DNA of 64,000 nucleotides, from NCBI GenBank assembly GCA_020636745.1, contig JACJXH010000011.1:37826-101825 (forward strand). The letters run 5' to 3'. The notes beneath the pieces were generated by a model. It searched no databases and had not been told where the DNA came from. It saw only the letters and a program-made list of their open reading frames with translations. The position numbers were made by a program, and so were the translations under genes. This DNA comes from Lentimicrobiaceae bacterium (GTDB lineage: Bacteria > Bacteroidota > Bacteroidia > Bacteroidales > Lentimicrobiaceae). Below, piece by piece: positions 9,149 through 17,857 of this stretch. Every line of letters starts with the position of its first letter. The stretch's first letter is position 1.

Positions 9149-11020
9149 ATGTTTAAAGAATACGATGTTATAGTGGTTGGCGCTGGCCATGCCGGAAGTG
9201 AAGCCGCGGCCGCAGCAGCCAACCTTGGCTCTTCGGTTTTACTTATTACCATGAATATGGGAACCATTGCCCAAATGTCGTGCAACCCGGCCATGGGTGG
9301 CATAGCAAAAGGGCAAATTGTGCGCGAAATTGATGCCCTGGGCGGTTACTCAGGTATTGTAACAGACCATACAATGATTCAATTCAGAATGCTGAATAAA
9401 TCAAAAGGACCAGCCATGTGGAGCCCCAGAGCCCAAAGCGACAGAGCCCGATTTACCGAAAAATGGCGGTTGATGCTTGAACAAACGCCCAATCTTGATT
9501 TTTGGCAAGACACTGTAACTTCCATAACAACTAACAATGGCAAAGTTACAGGCGTAATAACAGCAATGGGGCAGGAAATTAAAGCAAAATCCGTTGTGCT
9601 TACCAATGGCACTTTTCTGAATGGAATTATTCATATAGGCACTAAAAACTTTGGAGGCGGCAGAATGGGTGACAAGGCCTCTGTTGGTCTGACCGAAAAT
9701 CTGATTGCCTTAGGATTTGAATCAGCCAGACTTAAAACAGGCACCCCGGTGAGAGTCGACGGAAGAAGTATTGATTTTAGTAAAATGGATGAGCAAAAAG
9801 GCGACGAAAATCCAGCCAGATTCTCATATACAGATACTCCAGCCCTTACCCACCAGCGAAGTTGTTTTTTAACTTATACCAGCCCCGAAGTTCACGATAT
9901 CCTCAGATTAGGTTTTGATGAATCACCCATGTATGCTGGCCGTATTGAAGGTCGGGGACCTCGATATTGCCCATCAATTGAAGACAAAATTGACAGGTTC
10001 AGCGACAAAAGCAGACATCAGCTTTTTGTTGAACCCGAAGGATGGGACACTGTTGAGTATTATGTGAACGGATTTTCGTCATCATTGCCTGATTACATTC
10101 AACTTCAGGCGTTGCACAAAGTCCCGGGATTCGAAAAGGCTAAAATTTTCAGACCAGGATACGCCATTGAATACGATTACTTCCCCCCGGTGCAGCTCAA
10201 CTATACACTTGAAACCAGATTGATTCAAAACCTGTATTTTGCCGGTCAGATAAATGGAACTACAGGTTATGAAGAAGCCGCAGCACAAGGCCTGATGGCA
10301 GGAATTAACGCGCATCTTAAGATCAATAAATCCGACCCGTTCATCCTAAAAAGGTCAGAAGCCTATATTGGAGTCTTAATTGACGACCTTATCACAAAAG
10401 GAATTGACGAGCCATACAGGATGTTTACCTCACGCGCAGAGTACAGAATTTTATTAAGACAGGACAATGCTGACCTTAGACTAACCCCAATGGCATACAA
10501 GCTCGGATTGGCTTCCAAAGAGCGCTACGATAGAGTAGGGGAGAAGCTACTGGCCATTGAAAAAGCCAGACATTTTCTCATGAACGAAAGTGTAACTCCC
10601 GAACAGGTAAATCAAATGCTGAATAAGCTCGATACTGCCTCCATTAATCAAAAAGTTAAACTATCCACCTTACTTCTCAGACCCCAGGTAGGATTAAACG
10701 ATTTAATTCAAACCTTACCCCATGTACATGACCATTTTTCACAATACAATGGTTTGTCCTATGAAGTGATAGAAGAGACTGAAATCCTTACCAAATACGA
10801 AGGATACATTGACAAGGAAAAAGAAATAGCCGAAAAAATTTCAAAGTTTGAAGACATCCCCCTGAAAGCTGATTTTGATTACAAATCCCTGACTTCACTA
10901 TCATTTGAGGCCCGCGAAAAGCTAAGCAAACTAAAACCCCAAACAATTGGGCAAGCAAGCAGGATTAACGGCGTATCCCCGGCGGACATCTCGGTATTAG
11001 TTGTATATTTGACCCGCTAA
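9149..11020 (+). CDS. mnmG: tRNA uridine-5-carboxymethylaminomethyl modification enzyme MnmG
   Basis: MnmG (GidA) works with MnmE to install the carboxymethylaminomethyl group on wobble uridine 34 of certain tRNAs, using FAD, NADH and methylene-tetrahydrofolate. The 623-residue length is standard. The FAD Rossmann motif VVGAGHAGSEAA is at residues 9-20. CNPAMGGIAKGQ (about 46-57), the GGRMGD loop, the KTGTPVR segment, the RGPRYCPSIEDK segment with the conserved cysteine, and GQINGTTGYEEAAAQG are all present. The helical MnmE/tRNA-binding domain occupies the C-terminal third. parS-like sites flank the gene on both sides. mnmE is not in the window. Confidence 0.97.
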   Translation: MFKEYDVIVVGAGHAGSEAAAAAANLGSSVLLITMNMGTIAQMSCNPAMGGIAKGQIVREIDALGGYSGIVTDHTMIQFRMLNKSKGPAMWSPRAQSDRARFTEKWRLMLEQTPNLDFWQDTVTSITTNNGKVTGVITAMGQEIKAKSVVLTNGTFLNGIIHIGTKNFGGGRMGDKASVGLTENLIALGFESARLKTGTPVRVDGRSIDFSKMDEQKGDENPARFSYTDTPALTHQRSCFLTYTSPEVHDILRLGFDESPMYAGRIEGRGPRYCPSIEDKIDRFSDKSRHQLFVEPEGWDTVEYYVNGFSSSLPDYIQLQALHKVPGFEKAKIFRPGYAIEYDYFPPVQLNYTLETRLIQNLYFAGQINGTTGYEEAAAQGLMAGINAHLKINKSDPFILKRSEAYIGVLIDDLITKGIDEPYRMFTSRAEYRILLRQDNADLRLTPMAYKLGLASKERYDRVGEKLLAIEKARHFLMNESVTPEQVNQMLNKLDTASINQKVKLSTLLLRPQVGLNDLIQTLPHVHDHFSQYNGLSYEVIEETEILTKYEGYIDKEKEIAEKISKFEDIPLKADFDYKSLTSLSFEAREKLSKLKPQTIGQASRINGVSPADISVLVVYLTR

Positions 11021-11043
11021 ACAACCTTACACTAAAATACACC

Positions 11044-11059
11044 TGTTTCACGTGGAACA
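11044..11059 (-). promoter_or_regulatory. parS: parS-like ParB-binding site, right copy
   Basis: The plus strand reads TGTTTCACGTGGAACA, the exact reverse complement of the site at 9123-9138, so it also matches the parS consensus perfectly, in inverted orientation and about 1.9 kb away. Bases 11052-11054 of the site are the probable GTG start codon of the downstream methyltransferase. Confidence 0.82.
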
Positions 11060-11957
11060 TACATTTATTTCGCCCCCTAAATCTTGTTTACTCTGTGATA
11101 ATAAGAGCTTTACAAAACATATTGAGCTAAAAGACCACTTTTTAAGTGGGAAATTTTTCACCATTTTCCGATGCGATTCCTGTGGTTTAATGCAAACCCA
11201 ACCAGTACCACCTTTAGACAAGTTACAGGATTATTATGCATCACCGGAATATATTTCTCATTCCAATCAGAAATCAGGACTCTTTAACCGCACATACCAG
11301 GTCATACGCAAGTATACTTTACGAAAGAAACTCAAACAGATTCAACGATATGTAAAAACACCAAATTTACTTGACATTGGGTGTGCCACCGGTGAGTTTC
11401 TTCATTACTGCGCCCAAAACAATTTATCAGTCACTGGTATTGAACCTAACAATAATGCCAGAGAATTTGCACGTCGCGAATACAACCTTAAAGTTGAAAA
11501 TGAGGATTACTTACCCCGGTTAAAAGATGGCACTTTTGATGTTATTACTATGTGGCATGTGCTTGAGCATGTACCAGATATTAATGAGAGAATGGCGACT
11601 ATAAACCGTCTCCTCACCGAAAATGGAGTCGCCTTTATAGCTCTTCCCAATCCCAATTCATACGACGCACTTTATTACGATAATTACTGGGCCGCGTGGG
11701 ACGTACCGCGTCACTTATTCCATTTTTCAGCAGACGCTTTTATTCAACTGGCTGAAAAACATCATTTCAAATTAGTGGCAAGAATCCCTATGCCATTTGA
11801 CTCGTATTATGTTTCATTGTTGAGTGAGAAATATAAAAACGGTAAATCTTCTTTTACAAAAGCAGCTTTCAGAGGCTATTTATCCAACAGAATGGCCCGC
11901 AAAATCAATTCGGAATACTCAAGTATAACTTACGTTATTAAGAAATCGTCATCTTAA
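11052..11957 (+). CDS. class I SAM-dependent methyltransferase with zinc-binding N-terminus
   Basis: This 301-residue cytoplasmic methyltransferase has a four-cysteine knuckle at the N-terminus (CLLC about residues 13-16, CDSC about 40-43), a spacer, and a Rossmann methyltransferase core. SAM motif I is LLDIGCATGEFL (about 98-109), the acidic end of strand 2 is in GIEPN, and the MWHVLEHVPD segment is the usual motif-IV region. The substrate is unknown; relatives act on small molecules or glycans. The only start upstream of the Cys cluster is the GTG inside the parS-like site, so ParB binding and translation initiation share the same bases. A weak hairpin with a short T-run follows the gene. 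Confidence 0.82.
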   Translation: MEHTFISPPKSCLLCDNKSFTKHIELKDHFLSGKFFTIFRCDSCGLMQTQPVPPLDKLQDYYASPEYISHSNQKSGLFNRTYQVIRKYTLRKKLKQIQRYVKTPNLLDIGCATGEFLHYCAQNNLSVTGIEPNNNAREFARREYNLKVENEDYLPRLKDGTFDVITMWHVLEHVPDINERMATINRLLTENGVAFIALPNPNSYDALYYDNYWAAWDVPRHLFHFSADAFIQLAEKHHFKLVARIPMPFDSYYVSLLSEKYKNGKSSFTKAAFRGYLSNRMARKINSEYSSITYVIKKSSS

Positions 11958-11962
11958 TCATT

Positions 11963-11993
11963 GAAGCTGCCATTTAACGGCTGCTTCTTTATT
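11963..11993 (+). terminator. weak terminator-like hairpin after the methyltransferase
   Basis: A 9-bp stem with one mismatch (GAAGCTGCC with GGCTGCTTC) has a 7-nt loop and is followed by TTTATTA. The T-run is imperfect, so termination may be partial. Confidence 0.4.
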
Positions 11994-12075
11994 ATCTTTA
12001 CCACTATTTAATTAACAGTCCGGCCTGATTATTGGCCTGTTGTTTGTATGCAATAGGTTTTTTAAAGCTCAAGAT

Positions 12076-15000
12076 ATGAATGCGTCCACTTTTCAGAAAC
12101 ATATTCATTGGTACTCCGTTTCTCTCGCTGTTTTTATCATTCTTTTATCGGTATTTTATACCCGACACCTGGATAAAAATAATGATACGGATAAATACAT
12201 CCAAAGGTTTGAGTCAGAGCTAAATCTAAGAAACCAGGTCGCAAAGGAAATTCTGGCCCAATTGGCTGCATCAGATAACAAAGAAAGTTATCTGTCCATC
12301 CAGAATTTTTCGTCCAGACTTCCTGAAAATTTCAACCTCTTTGTACTCAAAGATAACCATTTGTTTTATTGGTCAGATAACTCATTACCCGTAAACATTG
12401 AAAATGCAGACTCTTTAAAGCACATAAGAATTTTAAAAACAGGCAACGGATTTTATCAGGTAAATTCACTCACTGACGGTCGGTTTCAATATTATCTGAC
12501 CGATATAATTAAGTCTTCTTTCCGTTATCAAAATGACTATTTAACTTCCAAATTCAACCCGGCATATTCCATCCCTAACAAATACGAAGTACTTATTACT
12601 CCCACGGAATATCCTGTAAAAGATACTTCCGGCAACGCCCTGTTTTATATTCTGCCTTCTGATGAAATATTATTCAATTCCGTGGATCTTTCCCTGCTCA
12701 CGATATTGTACACAATAGCTTACATTCTTCTGATTTTTTCTATTTACAAGCTTTATCAGAGATATACTTCTATCCATTCAAATGTTTTTCATTTCGTTCT
12801 GTTTGCAATTGACATTCTCATACTTCGGGGTATTATTTTCTATTTCAGAATCCCAAATATCCTATACTCATCCGATTTTTTTAGCCCCGTTTACTTTGCT
12901 TCGTCGCGCTTCTTACCATCTTTAGGCGACTTATTCATAAATTCCATCACCATTCTAGGCATTTTAGCGGCTTTTTACAGGCATATATATAACAATAAGC
13001 AAATTTCAACACCTATTATACTGATTAATAAAGTATTACCTTACATTATCTTCCTTATTTCCATCGCTTCATTTTACTATTGCTGTTATTTGATAGATAC
13101 GCTTATCATAAACTCATCTTTTAAGTTTGACCCCGGCAGCGTAATGGACTTTTCATTTTACAGCATCATTGGTTTCCTTATTATAGCCATGTTTTTAGCA
13201 GGCTTCTTCCTGTTTACTTTTCCGTTGCTGCGTTTTGCTTATAAGCCGGAGGTATTTTGGCAGCCCGTTTTCACCTTTATCTTTCTGAATGCTTCCATTT
13301 ATTTTCTATCTGACCTGGTTAATTCTTATCGGCCTGCTGCATTAAATCTGTTTGCGCTGTGCTTATATTACTTAATAATTCTTCTCATTCGTAAAGGCTT
13401 CCTCAAGTTTCCTCATGCTACGACTTCTATTCTGATAGTGCTGGTTTTAACCATATCGTCAGCCTATAGTGTTCAGCAACAAAAAGCGCTCAAGGAACAT
13501 GACGAAAGGAAGCTAATGGCAGTCAGACTTTCATCTGACCGGGATAAGCTTGCAGAATTTTTATTTGATGAGGAAGAAAACAAGATTAAAAGTGATACCG
13601 TATTCGGGCAATTATTTATGAAAGCCTGGCTTTATCCTTCAGAAGAAGAGTTATGCATTAATTACATCAGAAATAACTATTTCAAAGGTTTTTGGACCAA
13701 ATACAATGTTCAGGTTACTTTATGTTATCCTGAAAAAGTATTGGAAATTAAGCCATCGGGTTACCTGATCGGTTGCCAGGACTACTTTCAATCCATTATT
13801 TCCAATATTGGGGAGAAAACAGCAAGTACATCGCTTTATTTTATACGTGAATCTTACGATGCGAGCAGCTATATAGCCAATATAGCTTTCGGAAGTAATG
13901 CATTACACTCAGAAAAAGCACATCTGATTATAGAATTAAACAGGAAATATGTTCCCAAAGGCCTGGGTTATCCCGAACTTTTACTCGACAAATCATTAAC
14001 AAATTTAAACGACATTTCAGGGTATTCATATGCCATCTATTTTAAAAACGAATTGGTCAAAAACGTCGGAGAATATACATACAGTAACAATGAATCGGGG
14101 GATATTTTTCGAAAAAGCGATTTTTATTTTTATGATAATAATGGCTACAACCACTTGTTTCATAAAATAAACAGAGATACTTCCATAATCATCAGTTGTA
14201 AATCAGATACAATAACGGATAAACTAGCTCCTTTCACCTATCAGTTTATTTTTCACATCATTTTGTTATTGATTGCAACAGGTTTAGCAGGACTTGGCAG
14301 GATTAAAAGCAGGAGAAACCTGGATTTGAAAACCCGTCTTCAAATTATGCTTGTTTCCCTAATATTGTTTTCTTCCATTTCTGTAGGAATTTCAACCATA
14401 TATAACATTAAAAGCCTGAATGCCAAGAAAAATAAAGATATGCTCAGTGAAAAAGCGCATTCAGTACTAATTGAAATAGAAAATAAATTGTCATCATTCG
14501 ACTTCTTAGACCATACACAACAGCCTTATCTTGAAGAATTACTCACCAAGTTTTCAATGGTTTTTTTCAGCGATATTAACCTTTATGATAAAAACGGCCA
14601 ACTCATGGCTTCATCAAGGCCTCAGATATTTGACGAAGGACTGAAATCAGGAAGAATGACCACGGCAGCTTACCAGCAGCTGGTTCTTGAGAAACGTACA
14701 CTGTTTATTGCCAACGAACAAATCGGCAACTATAATTATCTATCAGCTTACCTTCCTTTTCGCAACAATCAGAACAAAATCATTGCCTATATAAATCTCC
14801 CTTATTTTGCCAGGGAACAAGAGTTGCGCCAGGAAATTTCATCTTTTTTGCTCGCTTTTTTAAACATATTCGTTCTTCTGACAGCATTGGCTGTATTTAT
14901 CTCACTTTTAGTTGGTAATTTTCTGACCAGGCCATTACAAATGATACGCAACCGGTTTTCGAGTCTGAATCTGAACAGAACCAATGAAAAAATAATATAT

Positions 15001-15765
15001 TCCCGAAAAGACGAATTAGGAGACCTTGTGCATGAATATAACCTGATGGTAGATAAACTGGAAGAAAGCGCCGAAAAACTTGCCAGGTCGGAACGTGAAA
15101 GCGCCTGGAGGGAAATGGCCAGACAGGTTGCCCATGAGATCAAAAATCCGCTCACACCCATGAAATTAAGCATTCAGCATCTGCGCAAAGCCTATCAGGA
15201 ACATGCCCCTGACTGGGAAACCCGGCTTGACAAAACAACCCAAACCCTGGTAACCCAGATTGACTCACTTGCTTCCATTGCCACAGCTTTTTCTGATTTT
15301 GCCAAATTGCCTCAACCTGTTAACAAAAAAACAGAGATAACAACCATAATCAGGAGCACTCTGAGTTTATTCAATCAACATCCTGACATTAATTTCAGTT
15401 TTACTATTCCGGAAAAGGAATGTTTCGTATTTGCTGATGAAAAACAATTATCACGTGTTTTTATCAATCTTCTCAACAATTCAGTTCAATCTATACCACC
15501 TGATAAAACAGGTTTAATAACAATTAAACTCGAACCAATGCCCCAATGGCACAAAATTGAGATTACCGATAATGGTATTGGAATAGGAGAGGAGGAAAAG
15601 TCAAAGATTTTTTCGCCTAATTTTACCACCAAATCCGGAGGTATGGGTCTGGGGCTAGCCATGGTAAAAAACATAATAGATTCAGCCAACGGTAAAATCT
15701 CTTTTGTTTCTGAAAAAAACAAGGGGACAACATTTACAATAATTTTACCCGTTTGCAAAGACTGA
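12076..15765 (+). CDS. large NtrY-like membrane sensor histidine kinase
   Basis: This very long sensor kinase has about 1,229 residues from the ATG at 12076. The first half has one N-terminal membrane segment, a periplasmic region (about 40-200), and a block of roughly seven or eight membrane helices (about 205-475). A second extracytoplasmic region follows, then further helices near 735-750, 770-790 and 920-945. Next come a HAMP-like linker, an H-box with the phospho-accepting His at about residue 1020 (QVAHEIKNPLTPMKL), an N-box (INLLNNSVQSI), and G-boxes (DNGIGIG, GGMGLGLAMV). The pattern before the His (WREMARQVAHEIKNPLTP) is NtrY-like. No response regulator is adjacent, so the partner is unknown. 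A TTG at 12040 would add 12 residues. The stop is 26 bp before the flippase gene, suggesting co-transcription. Confidence 0.9.
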   Translation: MNASTFQKHIHWYSVSLAVFIILLSVFYTRHLDKNNDTDKYIQRFESELNLRNQVAKEILAQLAASDNKESYLSIQNFSSRLPENFNLFVLKDNHLFYWSDNSLPVNIENADSLKHIRILKTGNGFYQVNSLTDGRFQYYLTDIIKSSFRYQNDYLTSKFNPAYSIPNKYEVLITPTEYPVKDTSGNALFYILPSDEILFNSVDLSLLTILYTIAYILLIFSIYKLYQRYTSIHSNVFHFVLFAIDILILRGIIFYFRIPNILYSSDFFSPVYFASSRFLPSLGDLFINSITILGILAAFYRHIYNNKQISTPIILINKVLPYIIFLISIASFYYCCYLIDTLIINSSFKFDPGSVMDFSFYSIIGFLIIAMFLAGFFLFTFPLLRFAYKPEVFWQPVFTFIFLNASIYFLSDLVNSYRPAALNLFALCLYYLIILLIRKGFLKFPHATTSILIVLVLTISSAYSVQQQKALKEHDERKLMAVRLSSDRDKLAEFLFDEEENKIKSDTVFGQLFMKAWLYPSEEELCINYIRNNYFKGFWTKYNVQVTLCYPEKVLEIKPSGYLIGCQDYFQSIISNIGEKTASTSLYFIRESYDASSYIANIAFGSNALHSEKAHLIIELNRKYVPKGLGYPELLLDKSLTNLNDISGYSYAIYFKNELVKNVGEYTYSNNESGDIFRKSDFYFYDNNGYNHLFHKINRDTSIIISCKSDTITDKLAPFTYQFIFHIILLLIATGLAGLGRIKSRRNLDLKTRLQIMLVSLILFSSISVGISTIYNIKSLNAKKNKDMLSEKAHSVLIEIENKLSSFDFLDHTQQPYLEELLTKFSMVFFSDINLYDKNGQLMASSRPQIFDEGLKSGRMTTAAYQQLVLEKRTLFIANEQIGNYNYLSAYLPFRNNQNKIIAYINLPYFAREQELRQEISSFLLAFLNIFVLLTALAVFISLLVGNFLTRPLQMIRNRFSSLNLNRTNEKIIYSRKDELGDLVHEYNLMVDKLEESAEKLARSERESAWREMARQVAHEIKNPLTPMKLSIQHLRKAYQEHAPDWETRLDKTTQTLVTQIDSLASIATAFSDFAKLPQPVNKKTEITTIIRSTLSLFNQHPDINFSFTIPEKECFVFADEKQLSRVFINLLNNSVQSIPPDKTGLITIKLEPMPQWHKIEITDNGIGIGEEEKSKIFSPNFTTKSGGMGLGLAMVKNIIDSANGKISFVSEKNKGTTFTIILPVCKD

Positions 15766-15791
15766 ATTGAAACTTAAAGCTATTATAAACA

Positions 15792-17279
15792 TTGAACCCA
15801 CTTAAAAAGCTTGCCGGCCAAACAGCAGTTTATGGTCTTCCTACCATCATTGGCAGATTGCTGAACTATTTGCTTGTTCCCCTTTATACCAGAGCTTTCA
15901 TTACTTCTGAATACGGCGTTGTTACTGAATTCTACGCTTATGTGGCTTTTTTATTTGTGATTTTGACTTACGGAATGGAAACTGCTTTTTTCAGATTTTC
16001 ATCAAGTGAACAAAACAAGTCTCATGTTTTTAGTACTGCCCTCATTTCACTAATTGTCTCCTCGGTACTTTTTCTCATACTGGCATTTGCATTCGCTCCT
16101 TCCATTTCCTTCAGGATGGGCTACAGTGAACATACGGAATACATCCGGTGGTTTGCTTTGGTTTTGGCGACTGACGCAATAAGCACAATACCTTATGCCA
16201 ACCTCAGGCTGAAAAACAAGCCTCTTAGATTTGCATTTATAAAAATTGTAAACATTGCTGCCAATATAGGCTTTAACCTGTTTTTCATACTTCTTTGCCC
16301 TTATTTAATGACTCATTTTCCCAATAGTTCCATTTCATCTGCTATTGAAACAATTTACAATCCGGCAATTGGTGTTGGATATATTTTTATTTCAAATCTC
16401 ATTGCCAGTGTATTGACATTTGCGATGTTGCTTCCCGAAATTATTCGAATCAACTTCAAAATCGATTTTAATCTGTTAAAAAGGATGCTGAAATACAGCT
16501 GGCCCTTATTGATTTTTGGTATGGCAGGAATTGTGAATGAAACTTTTGACCGAGTGATTCTCAAATATCTGCTTCCTTCCCATGTAGATGCCATGGCCCA
16601 ACTTGGTATTTACGGCGCATGCTATAAAGTGTCAATATTAATGACTTTATTTATCCAGACGTACCGGTATGCAGCCGAACCTTTCTTCTTCGACCAGGCA
16701 GGCCAGAAAGATGCCAAAAAAACCTATGCAGATATGATGCATTACTTCATTATTGTGTGTCTTCTCATCTTTTTGGGGATAATGCTATACATAGACATAG
16801 TCATCCGTTTTATTGGAAAGGATTTCAGAGAAGGAGCAGGAGTAATTCCTATACTACTGGCTGCAAACTTATGCTTAGGAATTTTTTACAATCTGAGCGT
16901 TTGGTTTAAACTAACTGACCACACTAAAACGGGCGCCTTAATTTCACTGGCGGGGGCAGGCATTACAATCATCCTCAATTTTATACTGATTCCTTCAATG
17001 GGTTACATGGGAGCAGCATGGGCCACATTGGCCTGTTACGCCTCAATGATGGCACTTTCATACGTTATTGGACAAAAGTATTATCCTGTAGATTATCATC
17101 TCTCCAGGGCCGCCATTTACAGCCTGATAGCCACGCTTATTTTCGTAGCTTCAGTTATGCTTTCAAATCAGAATCCATGGCTAAAATATGCCATTAATAC
17201 CCTGCTGATGGCTGGCTTTATCATGTACATTTTCCGTGTTGAAAAACAACGGTTTTTATCAGTTATCAGGAAAGCCTGA
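15792..17279 (+). CDS. polysaccharide flippase (Wzx/MATE-like lipid-linked oligosaccharide exporter)
   Basis: This 495-residue polytopic membrane protein has about 14 predicted helices and the N-terminal pattern of the polysaccharide biosynthesis/export family (KKLAGQTAVYGLPTIIGRL, then LVPLYTR). Members flip undecaprenyl-linked sugar units or cell-wall precursors across the inner membrane. The most likely start is the TTG at 15792, because the conserved N-terminal residues begin immediately after it and no ATG precedes them. It sits between the sensor kinase and dut in a same-strand run that continues to the EnvC-like gene, a conserved-looking Bacteroidota neighbourhood. The transported glycan cannot be told from sequence. 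Confidence 0.87.
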   Translation: MNPLKKLAGQTAVYGLPTIIGRLLNYLLVPLYTRAFITSEYGVVTEFYAYVAFLFVILTYGMETAFFRFSSSEQNKSHVFSTALISLIVSSVLFLILAFAFAPSISFRMGYSEHTEYIRWFALVLATDAISTIPYANLRLKNKPLRFAFIKIVNIAANIGFNLFFILLCPYLMTHFPNSSISSAIETIYNPAIGVGYIFISNLIASVLTFAMLLPEIIRINFKIDFNLLKRMLKYSWPLLIFGMAGIVNETFDRVILKYLLPSHVDAMAQLGIYGACYKVSILMTLFIQTYRYAAEPFFFDQAGQKDAKKTYADMMHYFIIVCLLIFLGIMLYIDIVIRFIGKDFREGAGVIPILLAANLCLGIFYNLSVWFKLTDHTKTGALISLAGAGITIILNFILIPSMGYMGAAWATLACYASMMALSYVIGQKYYPVDYHLSRAAIYSLIATLIFVASVMLSNQNPWLKYAINTLLMAGFIMYIFRVEKQRFLSVIRKA

Positions 17280-17348
17280 CGGCCAAATCCTTATAATGAG
17301 TAATTTTGTTGCTGAATTTTTTCTGCTCATTTAATTTTTGAAGAATTT

Positions 17349-17783
17349 ATGGAAATCAACATTGTAAATAACTCATCTCATCCATTGCCTGCTTACGAAA
17401 CCATAGCGTCAGCCGGAATGGATATAAGAGCTTGCCTTTCCGAACCCATTACCATTAAATCACTGGAGAGGACGCTGATACCTACCGGATTATTTATAGA
17501 GCTTCCCAATGGCTATGAGGCTCAAATCAGACCACGCAGCGGACTGGCTGCCAAATCGGGAATAACAGTTCTAAATTCGCCGGGAACGATTGACGCAGAT
17601 TACAGGGGTGAAATTAAAGTGATACTTGTAAACCTCTCTTCGGAGCCTTTCACCATAAACAATGGCGACCGTATAGCACAAATGATTATTGCGCAGCACA
17701 CCAAAGCTACATGGGTACAGGTATCCGAGCTTAACCAATCTGAACGGGGGGCCGGTGGATTTGGTCATACCGGACAAAAGTAG
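17349..17783 (+). CDS. dut: dUTP diphosphatase
   Basis: This trimeric dUTPase of 144 residues converts dUTP to dUMP and pyrophosphate, preventing uracil incorporation and supplying dTMP synthesis. The five family motifs are readable: AGMDIRA (about residues 22-28), RPRSGLAAKSG (about 62-72), the GTIDADYRGEI loop (about 79-89) with the catalytic Asp and the tyrosine that stacks on the base, GDRIAQMII (about 106-114), and the glycine-rich C-terminal arm RGAGGFGHTG that closes over the phosphates. The ATG is 70 bp after the flippase stop. Confidence 0.97.
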   Translation: MEINIVNNSSHPLPAYETIASAGMDIRACLSEPITIKSLERTLIPTGLFIELPNGYEAQIRPRSGLAAKSGITVLNSPGTIDADYRGEIKVILVNLSSEPFTINNGDRIAQMIIAQHTKATWVQVSELNQSERGAGGFGHTGQK

Positions 17784-17857
17784 CATTCACTGTAATTCAT
17801 TGTTTTCTGAAAAATAATTCAGATAAAATTCTCAAAGATTAACTAAATCTGCCTTTA

